DNA from: Camelus bactrianus
Taxonomy: Eukaryota > Chordata > Mammalia > Artiodactyla > Camelidae
Length of the DNA stretch: 64,000 bases
Assembly: GCF_048773025.1 (NCBI RefSeq)
Contig: NC_133550.1
Coordinates: 58,721,176-58,785,175 of the forward strand
Reading direction: 5' to 3'
The translations under genes and the position numbers were made by a program. The notes under the pieces were generated by a model, which worked only from the letters and a program-made list of their open reading frames with translations, made no database searches and was not told the origin of the DNA. Shown here piece after piece: positions 22,406 through 33,960 of the stretch (positions are counted from its first letter, which is position 1; every line of letters starts with the position of its first letter).

Positions 22406-23744
22406 GTGGTAGTGTGGGCTTCCTTGTCAGGGGCCCATGTTGATCCAAAGTGAGATTCGAACAGGCAGAATCTCTAAGTAGGAAATCATGAGGGGGCTGT
22501 GGCAGGTCAAGCAATGGAAAGTCTACTAAGGTGTCCAGCTGGCCCTGATCCAGGAAACCCGAGGGAGAGCGGGATTCAGGGTTTGTTTCATTTCGGGTTT
22601 CACCACGGGTGTGGGGCTGCAGCTGCTTGCCTCCCAGGTGTCTTGATTCTACTTCTTTCTAGTTTGGCTTTGATCCCAGGCTGACTTCTCACATCAATAA
22701 TATACATGCTGACAGCTCCCAGGGCTCCCTGGTCCCTCACTTGCATCCAGGAGCAGGGACGTGACTTTTTAATCTATCAGCTACTGAAGCTCATTCTCTT
22801 GTGACAACTCTTGTCCTGTGCCCACAGGAGAATGCCACGTGCTGATTGGCATACACCTCGGAGACTGTACCACTCTGGCCTGTGTCCCTGGGTACCTTGT
22901 CTCCCAGAGACAAAGGAGCGCAGGATTGAGGTGACTGCATTTGAGCTTGCAACCTCTGGGTTTTGTGATTTCGTGAGCCCTTTCATCTCTGGCATCATAA
23001 ATGTCTACCAAAAAAGGGAGAGAATCGTGCAGACATACCCACTTCTTAGCTATCTTGTCATCTCTGCAGCTGTAATTCCTGGGGAATGACTGTAATCCAT
23101 CCACTTCCTCCCGTGGGATGTGGGAAGAGGAACAGAGACAATTGGCAAAGGGGGAGGAAATGGGCTGGAGGCCACAAGTTGCTCTCTGCTGTCACTCATG
23201 CAATCTTTGAAAGGTGCCCAGATGGGGATGCATCTGAGGTCTCGTCCTGCTTGACTTCTTAGAGATGAGGGAAAGAGCAGATGGAGAAGGTAGAGAGAGC
23301 ACATGGGCGGCACCCAGAGTCACTGGCAAGCAGTGGGGGCACAGTGTGAACAGGTCAATAACTTCAACATCCCAGAAGGAACATCAGAATGCCCAGTGTA
23401 TTCCAGGCACCTGCTCCCTCTGGCCACTGGGTTGACCTCCAATCACAGGGGAACTGAGCTGATAGGTAGGCCTGTGTTCTGGAAGGAAAATTACAAGAAT
23501 TCAAAACCTGGGGCATGGCTTGGTCTCAAGTTGGCATCTTCTGAAGGCTGGAGCCTCTTATCTCCTTTCTGTTCTGTGCTTCTAATTCCTACAGGCTGCC
23601 TTCTGCCCAGTTGTTGGGTTTGAATCCACTGCCTGGCTTTGACCCCAGTGTTGACCCAATTTTGCCTTTGATTCAACACCTTTAGGCTCATCCTTGAATT
23701 CTGAATTCTAGTCCTCAGCTGTTCTTCACTCCTTATGGCTACTC
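22406..23744. other. Unique sequence, nothing recognised
   Basis: About 1.3 kb of single-copy-looking DNA. Short overlapping frames on both strands near 22781-23313 and 23303-23623 carry no recognisable domain and no consistent splice signals. Confidence 0.45.
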
Positions 23745-23990
23745 ACAGGAATAATATTGACAGTAGACATTGTGTATCAAGTCCCTACTCTGTGCCTTGG
23801 GTTTTGCAGACATTTTCTATCAATACTGCGAGGCTGGTTATTATTATTTCCATTTTACCTGTGAGAAAACAGAAGCTCAGAATGGTTAAGTCACTTGTCC
23901 CAGGTCTCTCGGTTTGTTCAATGGCAAGGTTGGGGATCAAAGTCTGACTCCAATCTCCTTTTGCTTTTCACAGCCTTCTACTGCATCTCA
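23745..23990 (-). mobile_element. MIR SINE
   Basis: 'ccctactctgtgccttgggt', 'ttattatttccattttacct' and 'gttaagtcacttgtcccagg' give an almost complete antisense MIR. Confidence 0.8.
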
Positions 23991-24559
23991 CAGAACAAGG
24001 GAGAGCATAGAATCAGGCTGGAAGACCACCTTCAAGTAAGAGGGGTCAGATGTACAAGTGGCTCCCAATTCCATTGCCCGGGGTCTTACCTTCCATCTGG
24101 GTCTCTTCCTGGCTGGTTCCTCCTCTGACACCACGCCAAGCCCCTGAGGGCCACAGCTACCCTTTCAGTAGTCCAACCCAAGCTTGACAAAACTCGCTTT
24201 TCCTCTGTCCCTTTAACACAACTGAGACAGGCTGGTATTTTCAGAGAGAGTTTTACCAAACACTGAGGGAAACTGAAAGGAAATAATTGCAGCAAATACA
24301 GGCAGTATAAAAATAGCCAACTTTCCAAATACATATTTCTTGCTCTAAGAATCACAGTGAGAACAGCAGAAAGCTTTTCTGTTGTCCAAACCTAATGCTA
24401 AGGAAGCTTTCTCCCCCCTCACGCCCCCCCGCCCCAAGCTGCTATAAAGTCCGTTTCAGTGGAGTTCAGCCACGTTCGAACCTCTGGTGTGGGTGGGGAG
24501 TCAAGGCTCTGACCGGGGAAGGGGGAACGAGTAGGGTGAGGCATGGCTGCAGGACCCAC
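23991..24559. other. Unique sequence, nothing recognised
   Basis: About 570 bases. A GC-richer patch near 24410-24545 with a C run is too small to call a CpG island. No exon is supported. Confidence 0.4.
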
Positions 24560-25555
24560 ATCTCCCTGAATAAGCTCATCTATTTCCATGACCTTGACTC
24601 CTACCCATATGCTGATGCCTCTAGCCTGGACTTCTCTCTTGAAATCTATTGGACGTCTCTGCTTGGATGTCCCATGGAGATATGAATGCCCCTGTCTTCC
24701 TCTAAACTCCTTCCTATTCCACCAGTAAATGACACCGCCAACTACCCAGTTGGACAAGAGAGGTATCAGGAGGAACCTGACAGTTCCCTTATGCAAAATT
24801 GACCATTAAGTTCTGTCAGTGTTGTTCTTTTCCCAAAATCTCGTCATGGTTCCCCATCACCTCTGCTACTACACACATTCAAGTTATCTTTCTCTCTTCC
24901 TGGACTGTTGTCTCGGTCTCCCTCATAACTAGTTTTACTACCTTTAGTTTTACCTCCTTGAATCTGTTCTCTATGCTGGGGGTAAAACTTTTAAAATACA
25001 AATTGGATTATGGCATGTTTCCTGCCTAAAACCCTCCAGGAGGTCTCTGTTGCTCTCGGAACAAAATATGAAATACAGTCTGACCCTGTTTATTCCTCCA
25101 GGTGTATATCTCAGACACTCCTGTACTTCTTATATTTGATAATCTGTACCTGGTCCCTCTTCTTACCATTTCTGAGCCACGCTGATCCCCTCTGCTGTGC
25201 TACTGTGACATCAGGGCTTGGAACACGCTCTTCTCTCTGAATGGAATACCCTTGTCCCAAGACCCCTTGCCTGGTTTCACTTGTTAAGTCTGAACTTAGG
25301 TGTACCTAGCTCCAGAATATCCTCTATATCCCATAAAGAGGGGTTATGGGCTATGTATGCCTCTCCTATGGGTCCTAACCTAATACTTATCACTTACAAC
25401 ACCTTCTAGCTTTTATGAATATCTGCCCAATAACAGGGGTGTGCGGGGAAAGTGACCATGTCATCTGAATCACCGTTATATCATTATTTATTATCACAGT
25501 GCTGGCACAGATTGGACAACACTCAATAAATATCTGATAAATGGATTAACTGACG
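24560..25555 (+). mobile_element. L2 LINE, 1-kb 3' part
   Basis: Sense L2 with ORF2 distal blocks 'atatgctgatgcctctagcc', 'tctgcttggatgtcccatgg' and 'tcaggaggaacctgacagtt', then 'cttcctggactgttgtctcg', 'gcctaaaaccctccaggagg', 'aacttaggtgtacctagctc' and the terminal 'ctcaataaatatctgataaa'. It is among the longest L2 copies here. Frames are broken. Confidence 0.8.
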
Positions 25556-26734
25556 GATGAGTGAATGAAAATAGGGTGACCAGAACCTTGGAGAGGGATG
25601 ACGTGATTAAACATTAGTGTAGGAAAGAAAAGACTAGTTTGTTTAACAAACATTTCCAGACTATCTCCTCTGTATCAAGCTGTGAGCTGGGAAATATGGA
25701 CCCAAGAGACAAGGACCAGCCTTCTTTCTAACTGGCAGGACCCTGATCTTGGACCATTGGTTGTTGCTACATTTTCACTACTGTGAATCTCGCCTTTTAG
25801 CAGGCCTACCTGTGTACTACACGTAAGTTCCTGGGGGCCTTGTCTGTCCCCGCTTATAGCAGCAGAACTAAGTTTTAAAAGAAAAATTAGTTCCTTTTCC
25901 TTTCCTCCTCTCTCTCTTTCTCCTTTGCTTTTCTTCCCTTTTATCTCTTCTCCTCTCCTTTCCTTTTTAAGCGAAACCCTGCCCCATGCCTGTCCTCCCC
26001 CACTTCCGTCTTCGCCTTTTAATTCATTTGTGATGCTCCAGATCTCACCTTGATTGTGATGAACTCAAAAATGTGCTGGTGGGACCAGGGCTAATGCATT
26101 TCTGAAGGTGGCGTGTTACTTAGCATCTTAATTGGTTACCCAGGATCCTCTGTGATTGACATATTCCCAGGGGAGCATCCAGGCAGAGGAGAGGGCTGGT
26201 GAGTGAAGGCGCTGCAGGGTTGGAAAGGGATTAGTGCTAATTCCTCCCAGACACCTCCTTGTGACGTTTCTCAGTCAATAAGAGATTAGACAGGGGAGGA
26301 GGCTGAAACATAGTCGTGTCGGTTCTCATCACCTGCTAACCCCTTCTCTCCATTCCCACAGTAGGCCCTAGTGCAGGGGCCTTAGGCATGTATCCGCTGA
26401 TGCACACAGAACACTTGGAGGCCTTCCTCCCACTCCTGGATCTGCCAGGAGAGCCCTGAGAAGCAAAGACTTCTGGTGTGGTTTCCAGGCATGTGGGACC
26501 CTGGGAGATGTGCTCAGGAGCTGCTTCATGGTCTCCGAGGTGGGTGGGAGGGCAAGGTAAGAAAAAAATGAGTGATAGGTCCGTGATAGAGAGAAAGTTA
26601 AGAGAGCAGGGAGTTCTCATCAGCATCTCATCACTACTCTATTCTGCAGCCCCAGGGCTTGTGGCAGACAGACTCGAGGGTGGTCCCTGTAGTCCTCGAC
26701 TGGGTATTTACACCCTTGGATGAGTCTTTCCCCT
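25556..26734. other. Unique sequence with pyrimidine tract and possible conserved block
   Basis: About 1.2 kb. A polypyrimidine run lies at 25885-25972 and an AT/GC-balanced block at 26000-26330 is free of repeats. A faint L2-like trace may exist at 25640-25730. The short frames at 26336-26723 show no domain. Confidence 0.45.
25885..25972 (+). repeat. Polypyrimidine (CT-rich) tract
   Basis: Almost pure C/T for about 85 bases. This is low-complexity DNA that could adopt a triplex form. No gene context suggests a splice role. Confidence 0.75.
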
Positions 26735-27130
26735 TCAGTGTAGACAGCCCCTGACGCTTGCTTCTAACCAATAGATATGTCAAATGTGATAGGACATCCT
26801 GTGATCACATTACATAAGGCTCATCTTTCTGGCCAGCTTGCTCTAGACTCTTGCTCTCTCTCTCTTCCTGGCTTTGAAGAAGCAAGCCACTGTGGATCCT
26901 ACAACTGCAAGGAGCTGAGTCCTGCCAACAACTTGAGTGAGCTTGGACGAGAACCTCAAGTCTCAGATGAGAACCCAGCTCGGGCGGACGACTTGACCAC
27001 AGTCTTGTGACCGCTGAGCAGAGAACTGAAGTGCATGCTGGAACTCCTGATGCACACACTATGAGATAATAAATGTGCTGTCTCTAAGTTTGTCATAATT
27101 AGTTCTGCAGTGATAGAAACTGACAAGTAA
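26735..27130 (+). mobile_element. MLT1-type LTR (MaLR), solo
   Basis: 'ctaaccaatagatatgtcaa', 'agctgagtcctgccaacaac', 'cagatgagaacccagctcgg' and the polyadenylation block 'gagataataaatgtgctgtc' match an MLT1-group LTR in sense. No internal region adjoins. Old fossil. Confidence 0.7.
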
Positions 27131-27344
27131 TGGGAAATGAATGCAGTGGTCCCTTTTCCTTCCTGTCTTGAGCATCAGGGCCTGGATGTCTTTGTTCTCT
27201 TCCATCACCAATGAGGTCTCTTGGGAAAGGACAATAAATTTATTCATACTAACATGAACTTGACTAACTGCAGCTCATGTTGCTACTCTCCCAACAAAGA
27301 CATCCATACACAGGAAGCCTTAAAAGCTATGGCTCTTGTAAAAA

Positions 27345-28380
27345 AGTCTACTGGATATTAAACCCTTATCAACTATATTAGGAAATTATAGGACTCAATA
27401 GCAAAATAACAATCTGATTTAAAAATAGACATTTTTCCGAAGAAGACGTGCAGATGGCCAATAGGTACATGAAAAGGTGCTCAACATCACTAATCATCAG
27501 GGAAATGCAAGTCAAACCCACAATGAGATACGGTGTCACATCTGTTAGGATGGCTAATATCAAAAAGGAAGAAACAATACATGCTGACAAAGACTTAAAG
27601 AAAAGGAAACTTCCGTGCACTGTTGGTGGGAATGGAAATTGGTGCAGCCAGTATAAAAAACATTGTGGAGGTTCCTCCAAAAAGTAAAAATAGAATGATC
27701 ATATGATCCAGCAAGATTCACTTTGGGTGCATAGCCAAAATGAAACCACTATCTTGAAGAGGTGGCTACATCCCCAAGTTCACTGCAGCATCATTTATAA
27801 TAGACAAGGCATGGAAACAAGTGTCCATCAATGGATGAATGGATAAAAAGTTGTGATACATATAGCTATAATGGAATATTACACAGCCATATAAAAGAAG
27901 AAAATCCTGCCATTATGACAACATGGATGGACCTTGGGGGCATTACACTAAGTGAAATAAGACAGAGAAAGATAAGTACGCCATAATCTCATTTATATGT
28001 GGGGTTTAAAGGAGCCTAACTCATGGAAATCAATAATAGAATGGTGGTTACCATGGGCTGGCAGGTAGGGGAAATGGGGAGGTGTTGGTCAAAGGGTACA
28101 AACTTACAGCTATCAGAAACATAAGTTCTGGGGGGGTCTAGTATACAGGAGGGTGATTATAATGAACAATACTGTATAATATACTTAAAAATTAAGTGCA
28201 TAGATCTTAACCGTTTTCATCACACATACAAATAGATGGTAGTTATATGAGGGAATGGAAGTGTTAACTAACCTTTTTGTGATAATCATTTCGCAATGTA
28301 TGAGCATATCAAATTATCACACTGTGCACCTTAAACGGACATATGTTATATGTCAATAATATCCCAGTAAAGCTGGAAAA
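27345..28380 (+). mobile_element. L1 3' end (about 1 kb), old
   Basis: Sense ORF2 C-terminal region ('cagatggccaataggtacat', 'ctaatcatcagggaaatgca', 'cactgttggtgggaatggaa', 'atcaatggatgaatggataa') is followed by the 3' UTR to 'cccagtaaagctggaaaaa'. The open frame at 27448-27687 is an ORF2 remnant (residues [20 protein letters not shown]). 5' truncated, with broken frames. Confidence 0.85.
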
Positions 28381-28485
28381 AGGGTTTATTGGTCTTTTGG
28401 GACTATTTAGTTTAGATAATTTATCATGTCTTGAATTATGTCCACTTTTTTGGAGGAGGTAGGTTGTGGCAACACTTTTATTTTT

Positions 28486-28818
28486 AATTGAAGTACAGTC
28501 AGTTTACAGTGTGGTATTAATTTCTGGTGTACAGCGTAGTGATTCAATTACATACATTTATATATTCCCTTTCATATTCTTTTTCATTATAGGCTATTAC
28601 AAGGTATTGAATATAGTTCCCTGTGCTATACAGTTATCTATTTTATATATAGTAGTTAGTATCTGCAAATCCTGAACTCCTCGTTTATCCCTCCACCTGC
28701 CTTTCCCCGCTGATAACCATAAGTTTGTTTTCTACGTCTGTGAGTCTGTCTCTGTTTTGTGAATAAGTTCATTCGTGTCATTTTTTCACATGGGGAATCT
28801 TACAAAAATGACACAAGT
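28486..28818 (-). mobile_element. Young L1 3' end with 5' inversion
   Basis: Antisense tail and 3' UTR run to about 28790. There the orientation flips, and about 28790-28817 reads in sense ('tggggaatcttacaaaaatg'). The duplicated target ggcaacacttttattttt at 28468-28485 recurs as ggcagcacttttaattttt at 28819-28837. Inversion plus target duplication is the signature of twin-primed L1 integration. Confidence 0.8.
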
Positions 28819-28837
28819 GGCAGCACTTTTAATTTTT

Positions 28838-29189
28838 CTTTCTTTTAAACTCTTCTTGACAGACTTTCATGGCCTGCTCTTTTGGCTCTATTGGGCGGAG
28901 CAGGGAAATTACTTTCATTGTCAACTTCAAAACTCCTTTCTCAAAGCAAAGCCTCTTTAGGCCAGAGTGCCTTGCCCCAGGCCAGAGGCTTCTGACTCAC
29001 CCAGATTCCCAGTTAAAAGACACTGCAGCCCCAGAGCTTCTGGGAGATGGAAGCAACCTCCTGAGAGGGCGCAGGTGTGAGCTCTGGTTTTGGATATCGG
29101 GGTGAGAATAGCTTTTACTCTTTTCACTTAACTTGAAGAAGCCAGGGCTCTAAAATAAGAAAGAATTAAATTGTACCATCTGTGGTATT
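28838..29189. other. Unique sequence, nothing recognised
   Basis: About 350 bases between the young L1 and a MIR. Two short plus-strand frames (28775-28960 and 28869-29105) show no domain. Confidence 0.4.
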
Positions 29190-29315
29190 TGCTGGCAGTG
29201 AGCAAGTTATTTAACCTGTCTTGTCCTGTTTCTCTCTTTAACATACGTTATTGTGAACATTAGCTAAGGTAACGGTGTGGTGAAGAGTCCTCAGCACCAT
29301 GACCAGCCCCTGGCT
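29190..29315 (+). mobile_element. MIR SINE, diverged
   Basis: 'gtgagcaagttatttaacct' followed by an AT-rich core matches sense MIR. Confidence 0.55.
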
Positions 29316-29589
29316 TCTCATCCAACACATGCTAATTTTTTCCCCTTTGTGTGTAGAGGAGGGATGTGAGCAAGAACAAGGACAAATGAAGTTTCTCAGG
29401 GATGAAAAGCTACAGAGCAGTAGTCTTCCTCCTTCTTCACCTTTTACCTCTGATTTCTCCTCTTTTCCTTCCTTCTCCCTCGTAAGCAAATATATTCAAA
29501 GTGCTTAGGACAGGACCTGGCCACAAATGCTAAATTTTCTGCTGTTGTTGTTAGTATTTTTATTGAAACTGTTATTTTTGTTGCCAAAA

Positions 29590-29832
29590 TCATCATCATC
29601 ACCAACATCATTGTCATCATCACCATTATTACAATCATCACCATCATTATCACCATCATCATCATCACCAAGGTCACCATCATCATCACCACCACCATCA
29701 CCAACATCATTGTCATCATCACCATCACCACCATCATCATCATCACCAAGATCATCATCACCATCATCACCATCACCACCATCATCATCATCACCAAGAT
29801 CATCATCACTATCATCATCACCATCATCATCT
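29590..29832. repeat. Trinucleotide microsatellite (ATC/ACC), 243 bp
   Basis: Long run of atc and acc triplets with higher-order copies. A segment starting 'accaacatcattgtcatcat' occurs at about 29602 and again about 99 bases later. Another starting 'ccatcaccaccatcatcatc' recurs about 48 bases on. Frames on both strands across it are low-complexity Met/Val, Asp/Gly and Ser/Pro strings, not genes. Confidence 0.9.
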
Positions 29833-30100
29833 CTTCCCTCCCAGCCCATTTTTCTTTAGTAAAGGTAACATACCTGTACCTCTCTCTATAATGCTGAGGC
29901 TGGGAGCCTTTGTAAATTACATTTCCTGAACGCCCCTGCCATCTGGCTTCCTGTTCAGTTTTGCCAACAAGGAGATGCTGTCAGAGAGGAGGAAAAGCTT
30001 TATATTTGCCTTCTGTTTTTCTGCTTTTGGCAGCATCTCCAGAAAAAGCTGCATCCGTTTGAGATGATCCTAGCTTTAGCCACAGCAGCCTTCTCCTCTG

Positions 30101-30135
30101 GGATGGCCCTCCTCAGCAGGATGGCCCTCCTCAGG
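30101..30135 (+). repeat. Two-copy 18-base tandem repeat
   Basis: ggatggccctcctcagca at 30101-30118 is followed by ggatggccctcctcagg at 30119-30135. Confidence 0.85.
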
Positions 30136-30194
30136 GCTTCCAAGTACAGTCCTCCTCCGAGGCTTCAGTGCTGCCTGGGCCATCTCTGCAGGGG

Positions 30195-30290
30195 AAGGGA
30201 AGGGGAATGGGGGAGGGGAGGGAGAGGAGAGGAGAGGGAGGGAAGGGGAACGAAGAGGATGAGGAAGAAGGCAGGGCAGGGGAACAGAGC
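30195..30290 (+). repeat. Purine-rich low-complexity tract
   Basis: About 95 bases of almost pure G/A in ggggga and gagagg units. Confidence 0.8.
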
Positions 30291-30879
30291 AGAGAAGAAA
30301 GTGGAGGCAGCACAGCCTCTGACTGTTTTTCCCTCTGAATGTGTTTGAATGAGTAGCTATTTGTTGTCAGTCCAAGGATTAGTCAAAAGATGCTGAAATA
30401 ACAGAACAAAAACGTGGGAAAAATATGAGTCCTTGATCACATGGTTGAGTTACGGAATCAACTAACCCTGGAAGCTTCCCACATTTAGACTTCGCTTTCT
30501 TGAGATGAACTTCCTTATTGTTTTTATCAGTTTAAGTCAGTTTGTTAGTTTCAGCCATTGTCATCCTACAGAAAGACATAAACAGAGAGGAGAAATCTAC
30601 TCCTCTTTCTCCTCATTTCCTTCTTCTCCTTCACCCTTTCCACCTCCCGCTCCCTCCCTCCTTCCCTTCCTCTAAGAATGCAGAAAGCTTTGTCCAGTTA
30701 GCTTCCTCTCACATCTCATTGGCTGCAATCAGAGCTCGTGTCCATAGCTAAGTATGTCTGTAAAACGGGATAGAATGATCACAGTTAGCCTAGACTGCAT
30801 ATTATAGGGTATGATACAGAGTCAACTGTCCACAGCTGTGACGTATCTGTGATTTTACCCAACTGCTAGTTTCCTGGTT

Positions 30880-31810
30880 ACTGGAAAAGAGAAAAATAAG
30901 AACAGCCGGAGTAAAAGGAAGACACAGAGCGTGCAGAGGGACAAATTCAACCATCACAGCAGACCTCTCACCAAAATTCATGCAGCCAGGAGATGCTGGA
31001 GTGACGTATTTGACTGAACCACCAAAGTAGTTTGTCCAATGAAAACATTTTTCAAAAACAATTGGGAAAATAAAAGCCGAGCCTGTTTATGAACAAACTA
31101 CATTGCAAGAGTTGTTAAGCTATTTAGGCAGAAGGAGAATGGTATCAGATAGAAATTTCAATCTGCGTAAAGGAATAAAGGAATAAACATCACCAGATAA
31201 AGGAATAAAGGAATAAACATCACCAGAAGCGGCAAATGTTGGAATTAATATAAAATACTTTTTCTCATTTTTAATTACTTTAAAAGCTAATTGACTATTT
31301 AAAGCAGACATAGTAGCAATATATTGTGAGGCTTACAGCACATGCAGAAGGAAATTGTAAGATCACAGTAGCACAAGGGATGGGGAGAGGGAGAAGGTCT
31401 AACTCATATGTTACCCATGAAGTGGTACATACAGTGGTTTGAAGGCAGACTGTGATTAATTAATGTTGTATAATGTAAACTTGAGAGCAACCACTAAGAA
31501 GATAAAGGAAAGAAGGATAGTCAATAAGCCAACTGTAGAGACAAAATGGAATACTGAACTACACTGAATTGATTCAAAAGAAGGCAGAAAAAGAGGGGGA
31601 AAGGAACAAAGAACAGATGGAATAAAAAGAACGCAAACGTGCAATGTGGTAGTTTAAAACCCAGTCATACTGATGATTACATTAAATGGAAATGGTGTAA
31701 CGCTCCAGAGATGCTCAGATTGGATAAAAAATGAGCACCAGACTATATGTTATTTATAAGGAACCACTTTAAATACAAAGACAGGTTAAACATAAAAGAA
31801 CAGATACGTA
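30880..31810 (+). mobile_element. L1 ORF1/ORF2-junction fragment, old
   Basis: Sense L1M-like blocks 'tcatgcagccaggagatgct', 'aggcagaaggagaatggtat', 'gagagcaaccactaagaaga', 'tacattaaatggaaatggtg' and 'tataaggaaccactttaaat' appear in the order of the ORF2 start region. It carries an internal 30-base tandem duplication at 31168-31227. Frames are broken. Confidence 0.7.
31168..31227 (+). repeat. Perfect two-copy 30-base tandem duplication
   Basis: The unit starting 'taaaggaataaaggaataaa' occupies 31168-31197 and 31198-31227 without a mismatch. Each unit itself holds the smaller repeat aaggaataaaggaata. No divergence between copies suggests a recent slippage event. Confidence 0.9.
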
Positions 31811-31974
31811 TGTAAAATACTTATCAGAATACTAAATACTAGACAATTCTTGGTGCTTCATTTACATGCATTACCTCAATGAATATTTAAAATAATTTAT
31901 GATGAACAAATGAACAAGTCATCATTTTAAAAATGAAGAGGCTCCAAAGTCTGTGTTCTTAACTATCGTAAGAC

Positions 31975-32110
31975 TTTAGACTTCTGGAAGGTAGGGATTG
32001 TATTGTAATTATGTTTATATTTTCAGCGTCTCCATATCAACAACACAAGACTGGCTCAGAATAGGTGACTGATAATTACATTTTTCATGAATAACAGGTG
32101 GATGATTGAC
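31975..32110 (+). mobile_element. L2 LINE 3' fragment
   Basis: 'cttctggaaggtagggattg' and the following tail segment resemble the L2 3' UTR. The copy is diverged. Confidence 0.5.
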
Positions 32111-33179
32111 TGGCTGGCTGGCTGGGTAAATGAAGACATGAACGCACCTGGAGACGCCACTATCATCCCACTGGTAGCGTGTGCGCTGAACAGACCTCAG
32201 TTTGAAAATGAGAACAGACATTTCCAACAGCAGATAATGTCACACATCAAAATTGAGGTAAGAATTGAAGTTCTTTGGTGCACGGAGTAGGTTCTATGTT
32301 AATTATTAAAACCAAGCAGGAGACACTTCCAGGGTTGGGATTGGGGTGGAACTTGTAAAGCCGTAACATAAAGTCTCTTCCTTCGAAGGCCACTCCCTTC
32401 TTGGCTCTGAGAACGAACATGCCACCTCCGACCATCCCCTCTGTGGCATCCTGTCTAAACACAGTGTCTGGTCAGTTGGGGATGAGAGTTAGTGAGTTAT
32501 TATGTATGTAGGCACTGCCAAAGAAACATATAATTACATCCATCTTGCAATTTTAGAGCATAAGGATAATGTGTTTGTCGGAGTTGTTAGGATAATCAAA
32601 CTCATCAAGACCATTCAGAGAACACCCAGTGGACTAGTGCCACTACACTTCTTACACCCTATTGTATTTCTTTGTTTAAAAACTCCATTCCTATCATTCT
32701 TTGACTGTAAGTTATAGATATCCACTGGAGATTGCTAAAGCAAAAAGTAAAAAAAAATTTGGCGGACGGATCGGGGGACTTCATTATAAAAATATGTAAG
32801 TATCTCATGTCACCCAAGGGGGAAGAAGTAGCTGAGCCCTAGGCAAAAAACGGAGCCAGGATCTGGAAAGACATCAAGACAATCTCTCTAGCTCACATGT
32901 TTGCTTTTCTTGGAACAATTATCCTTCTAAGGCTTTCTTTTCTTACTCTTCATTACACATGGTAGGCTATCCTTGGCCACACAATAGCATCCTGATTTGC
33001 CATCTTCTGCAAGGATCGGTCAGGCTTAACTAGAAGATCTACGACCAAATTTTAAATTTCTGGGAGAAATATTCTTATTGGCCCACCCTGATTCAGTTTA
33101 AAGTTACCTAGAGGAGTCATAGGTATTGTCCTTTTGGGTAACAGAAGCAATTAGGAGCCATTTTTTTTTTAATCTAGAT
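32111..33179. other. Unique sequence, nothing recognised
   Basis: About 1.1 kb. A plus-strand frame at 32087-32290 contains a splice-donor-like 'gag|gtaaga' at about 32254 but has no acceptor or domain to support an exon. Confidence 0.4.
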
Positions 33180-33275
33180 AGACATTCCAAGAGTATAAAT
33201 TTCTGGAGAGCAGGAACTCTCACTCATCTTCATGAATCTTGGCACAATGCCTGACACACGATAAGTCATTGTAAG
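33180..33275 (+). mobile_element. L2 LINE 3' fragment
   Basis: 'ttctggagagcaggaactct' and 'cttggcacaatgcctgacac' are L2 3' UTR blocks in sense. Confidence 0.65.
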
Positions 33276-33369
33276 GGTTATAATTCCAATCTGTCAGACG
33301 TCCAAACCCTGAAGTAACTTCTGCCTGAATCGCTCTTTCCGCGTATCTGTACATCACTGGTTAATTCTG

Positions 33370-33960
33370 TTCCATACCACTCACTGTAGGCTAAGTTGTG
33401 CTGCATAACAAATGAACCCCCAGATCTTACTGACTTTGAACAGTGAACCTCAAGGTGTGATCCCTGGTCAGGCAGCATCAGTATCACCTGGGAACTTGGT
33501 AGATTCTTGGTCTCTACTCCAGACCCACTAAATGAAAAACTTTGGGATAGATCCCATCTCTTTGCTTCACCAGGCCCTCTGGTTACTTTTTGGTGTACAC
33601 TGTAGTTTAGGACCCGCTAGCTTTGAACAAAAGAGCTTTGTTTCTCATTAAACTTGCGAGAGCACCGGGGGTCATCTGTCCTACGTCACCTTACTTCGCC
33701 AGCACGTGGATCAGAACCTACTGAGACCAGAAAGGGACACATGACGAACCAAGAGCTAGCTCTTAAAACTTCGCTCCGAAGTTACATTCCATGGCCCTCA
33801 ACAAATCCAATGGGGATGGGCAGCAACATACAGTCCTGTCACAGAGAGGGGATACATAGGAAGGGAAATAGAACTGTTGCATTCACTTTATTATTTTCTC
33901 ATTTCCCCGTAGATTTCCAGATGGCAGTCAGAGTAATGTTTGGACAAACATTTCTCAAGG
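33370..33960 (-). mobile_element. MLT1-like LTR split by MER5A
   Basis: 'ctaagttgtgctgcataaca' at the left is the antisense 3' end of an old MaLR-type LTR. The remainder resumes after a MER5A at about 33618. The right boundary is uncertain and the subfamily unresolved. Old fossil. Confidence 0.5.
33436..33617 (+). mobile_element. MER5A (hAT-Charlie)
   Basis: 'ctcaaggtgtgatccctggt', 'agcatcagtatcacctggga', 'gaaaaactttgggatagatc' and 'ccaggccctctggttac' follow MER5A. The flanking repeat ctttgaaca occurs just before it (about 33434) and just after it (about 33622), the size of a hAT target duplication. Confidence 0.8.

Larger units (their letters stand above)
29833..30879. other. Unique sequence with short direct repeats and purine tract
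   Basis: It contains an 18-base direct repeat at 30101-30135 and a GGGGA/GAGA-rich purine run at 30195-30290. A T/C-rich patch lies at 30600-30670. No exon is supported. Confidence 0.45.

Noticed and set aside
24410-24545. Small GC-rich patch as a CpG island or promoter
   Set aside because: Too short, few CpGs, and no transcript start features.
29444-29859. Three overlapping frames of 110-128 residues
   Set aside because: They are Met/Val/Ile, Asp/Gly and Ser/Pro strings encoded by the ATC-type microsatellite.
32087-32290. Possible exon with donor-like gag|gtaaga near 32254
   Set aside because: No acceptor with a pyrimidine tract at the other end, no domain, and the left part is an L2 tail.
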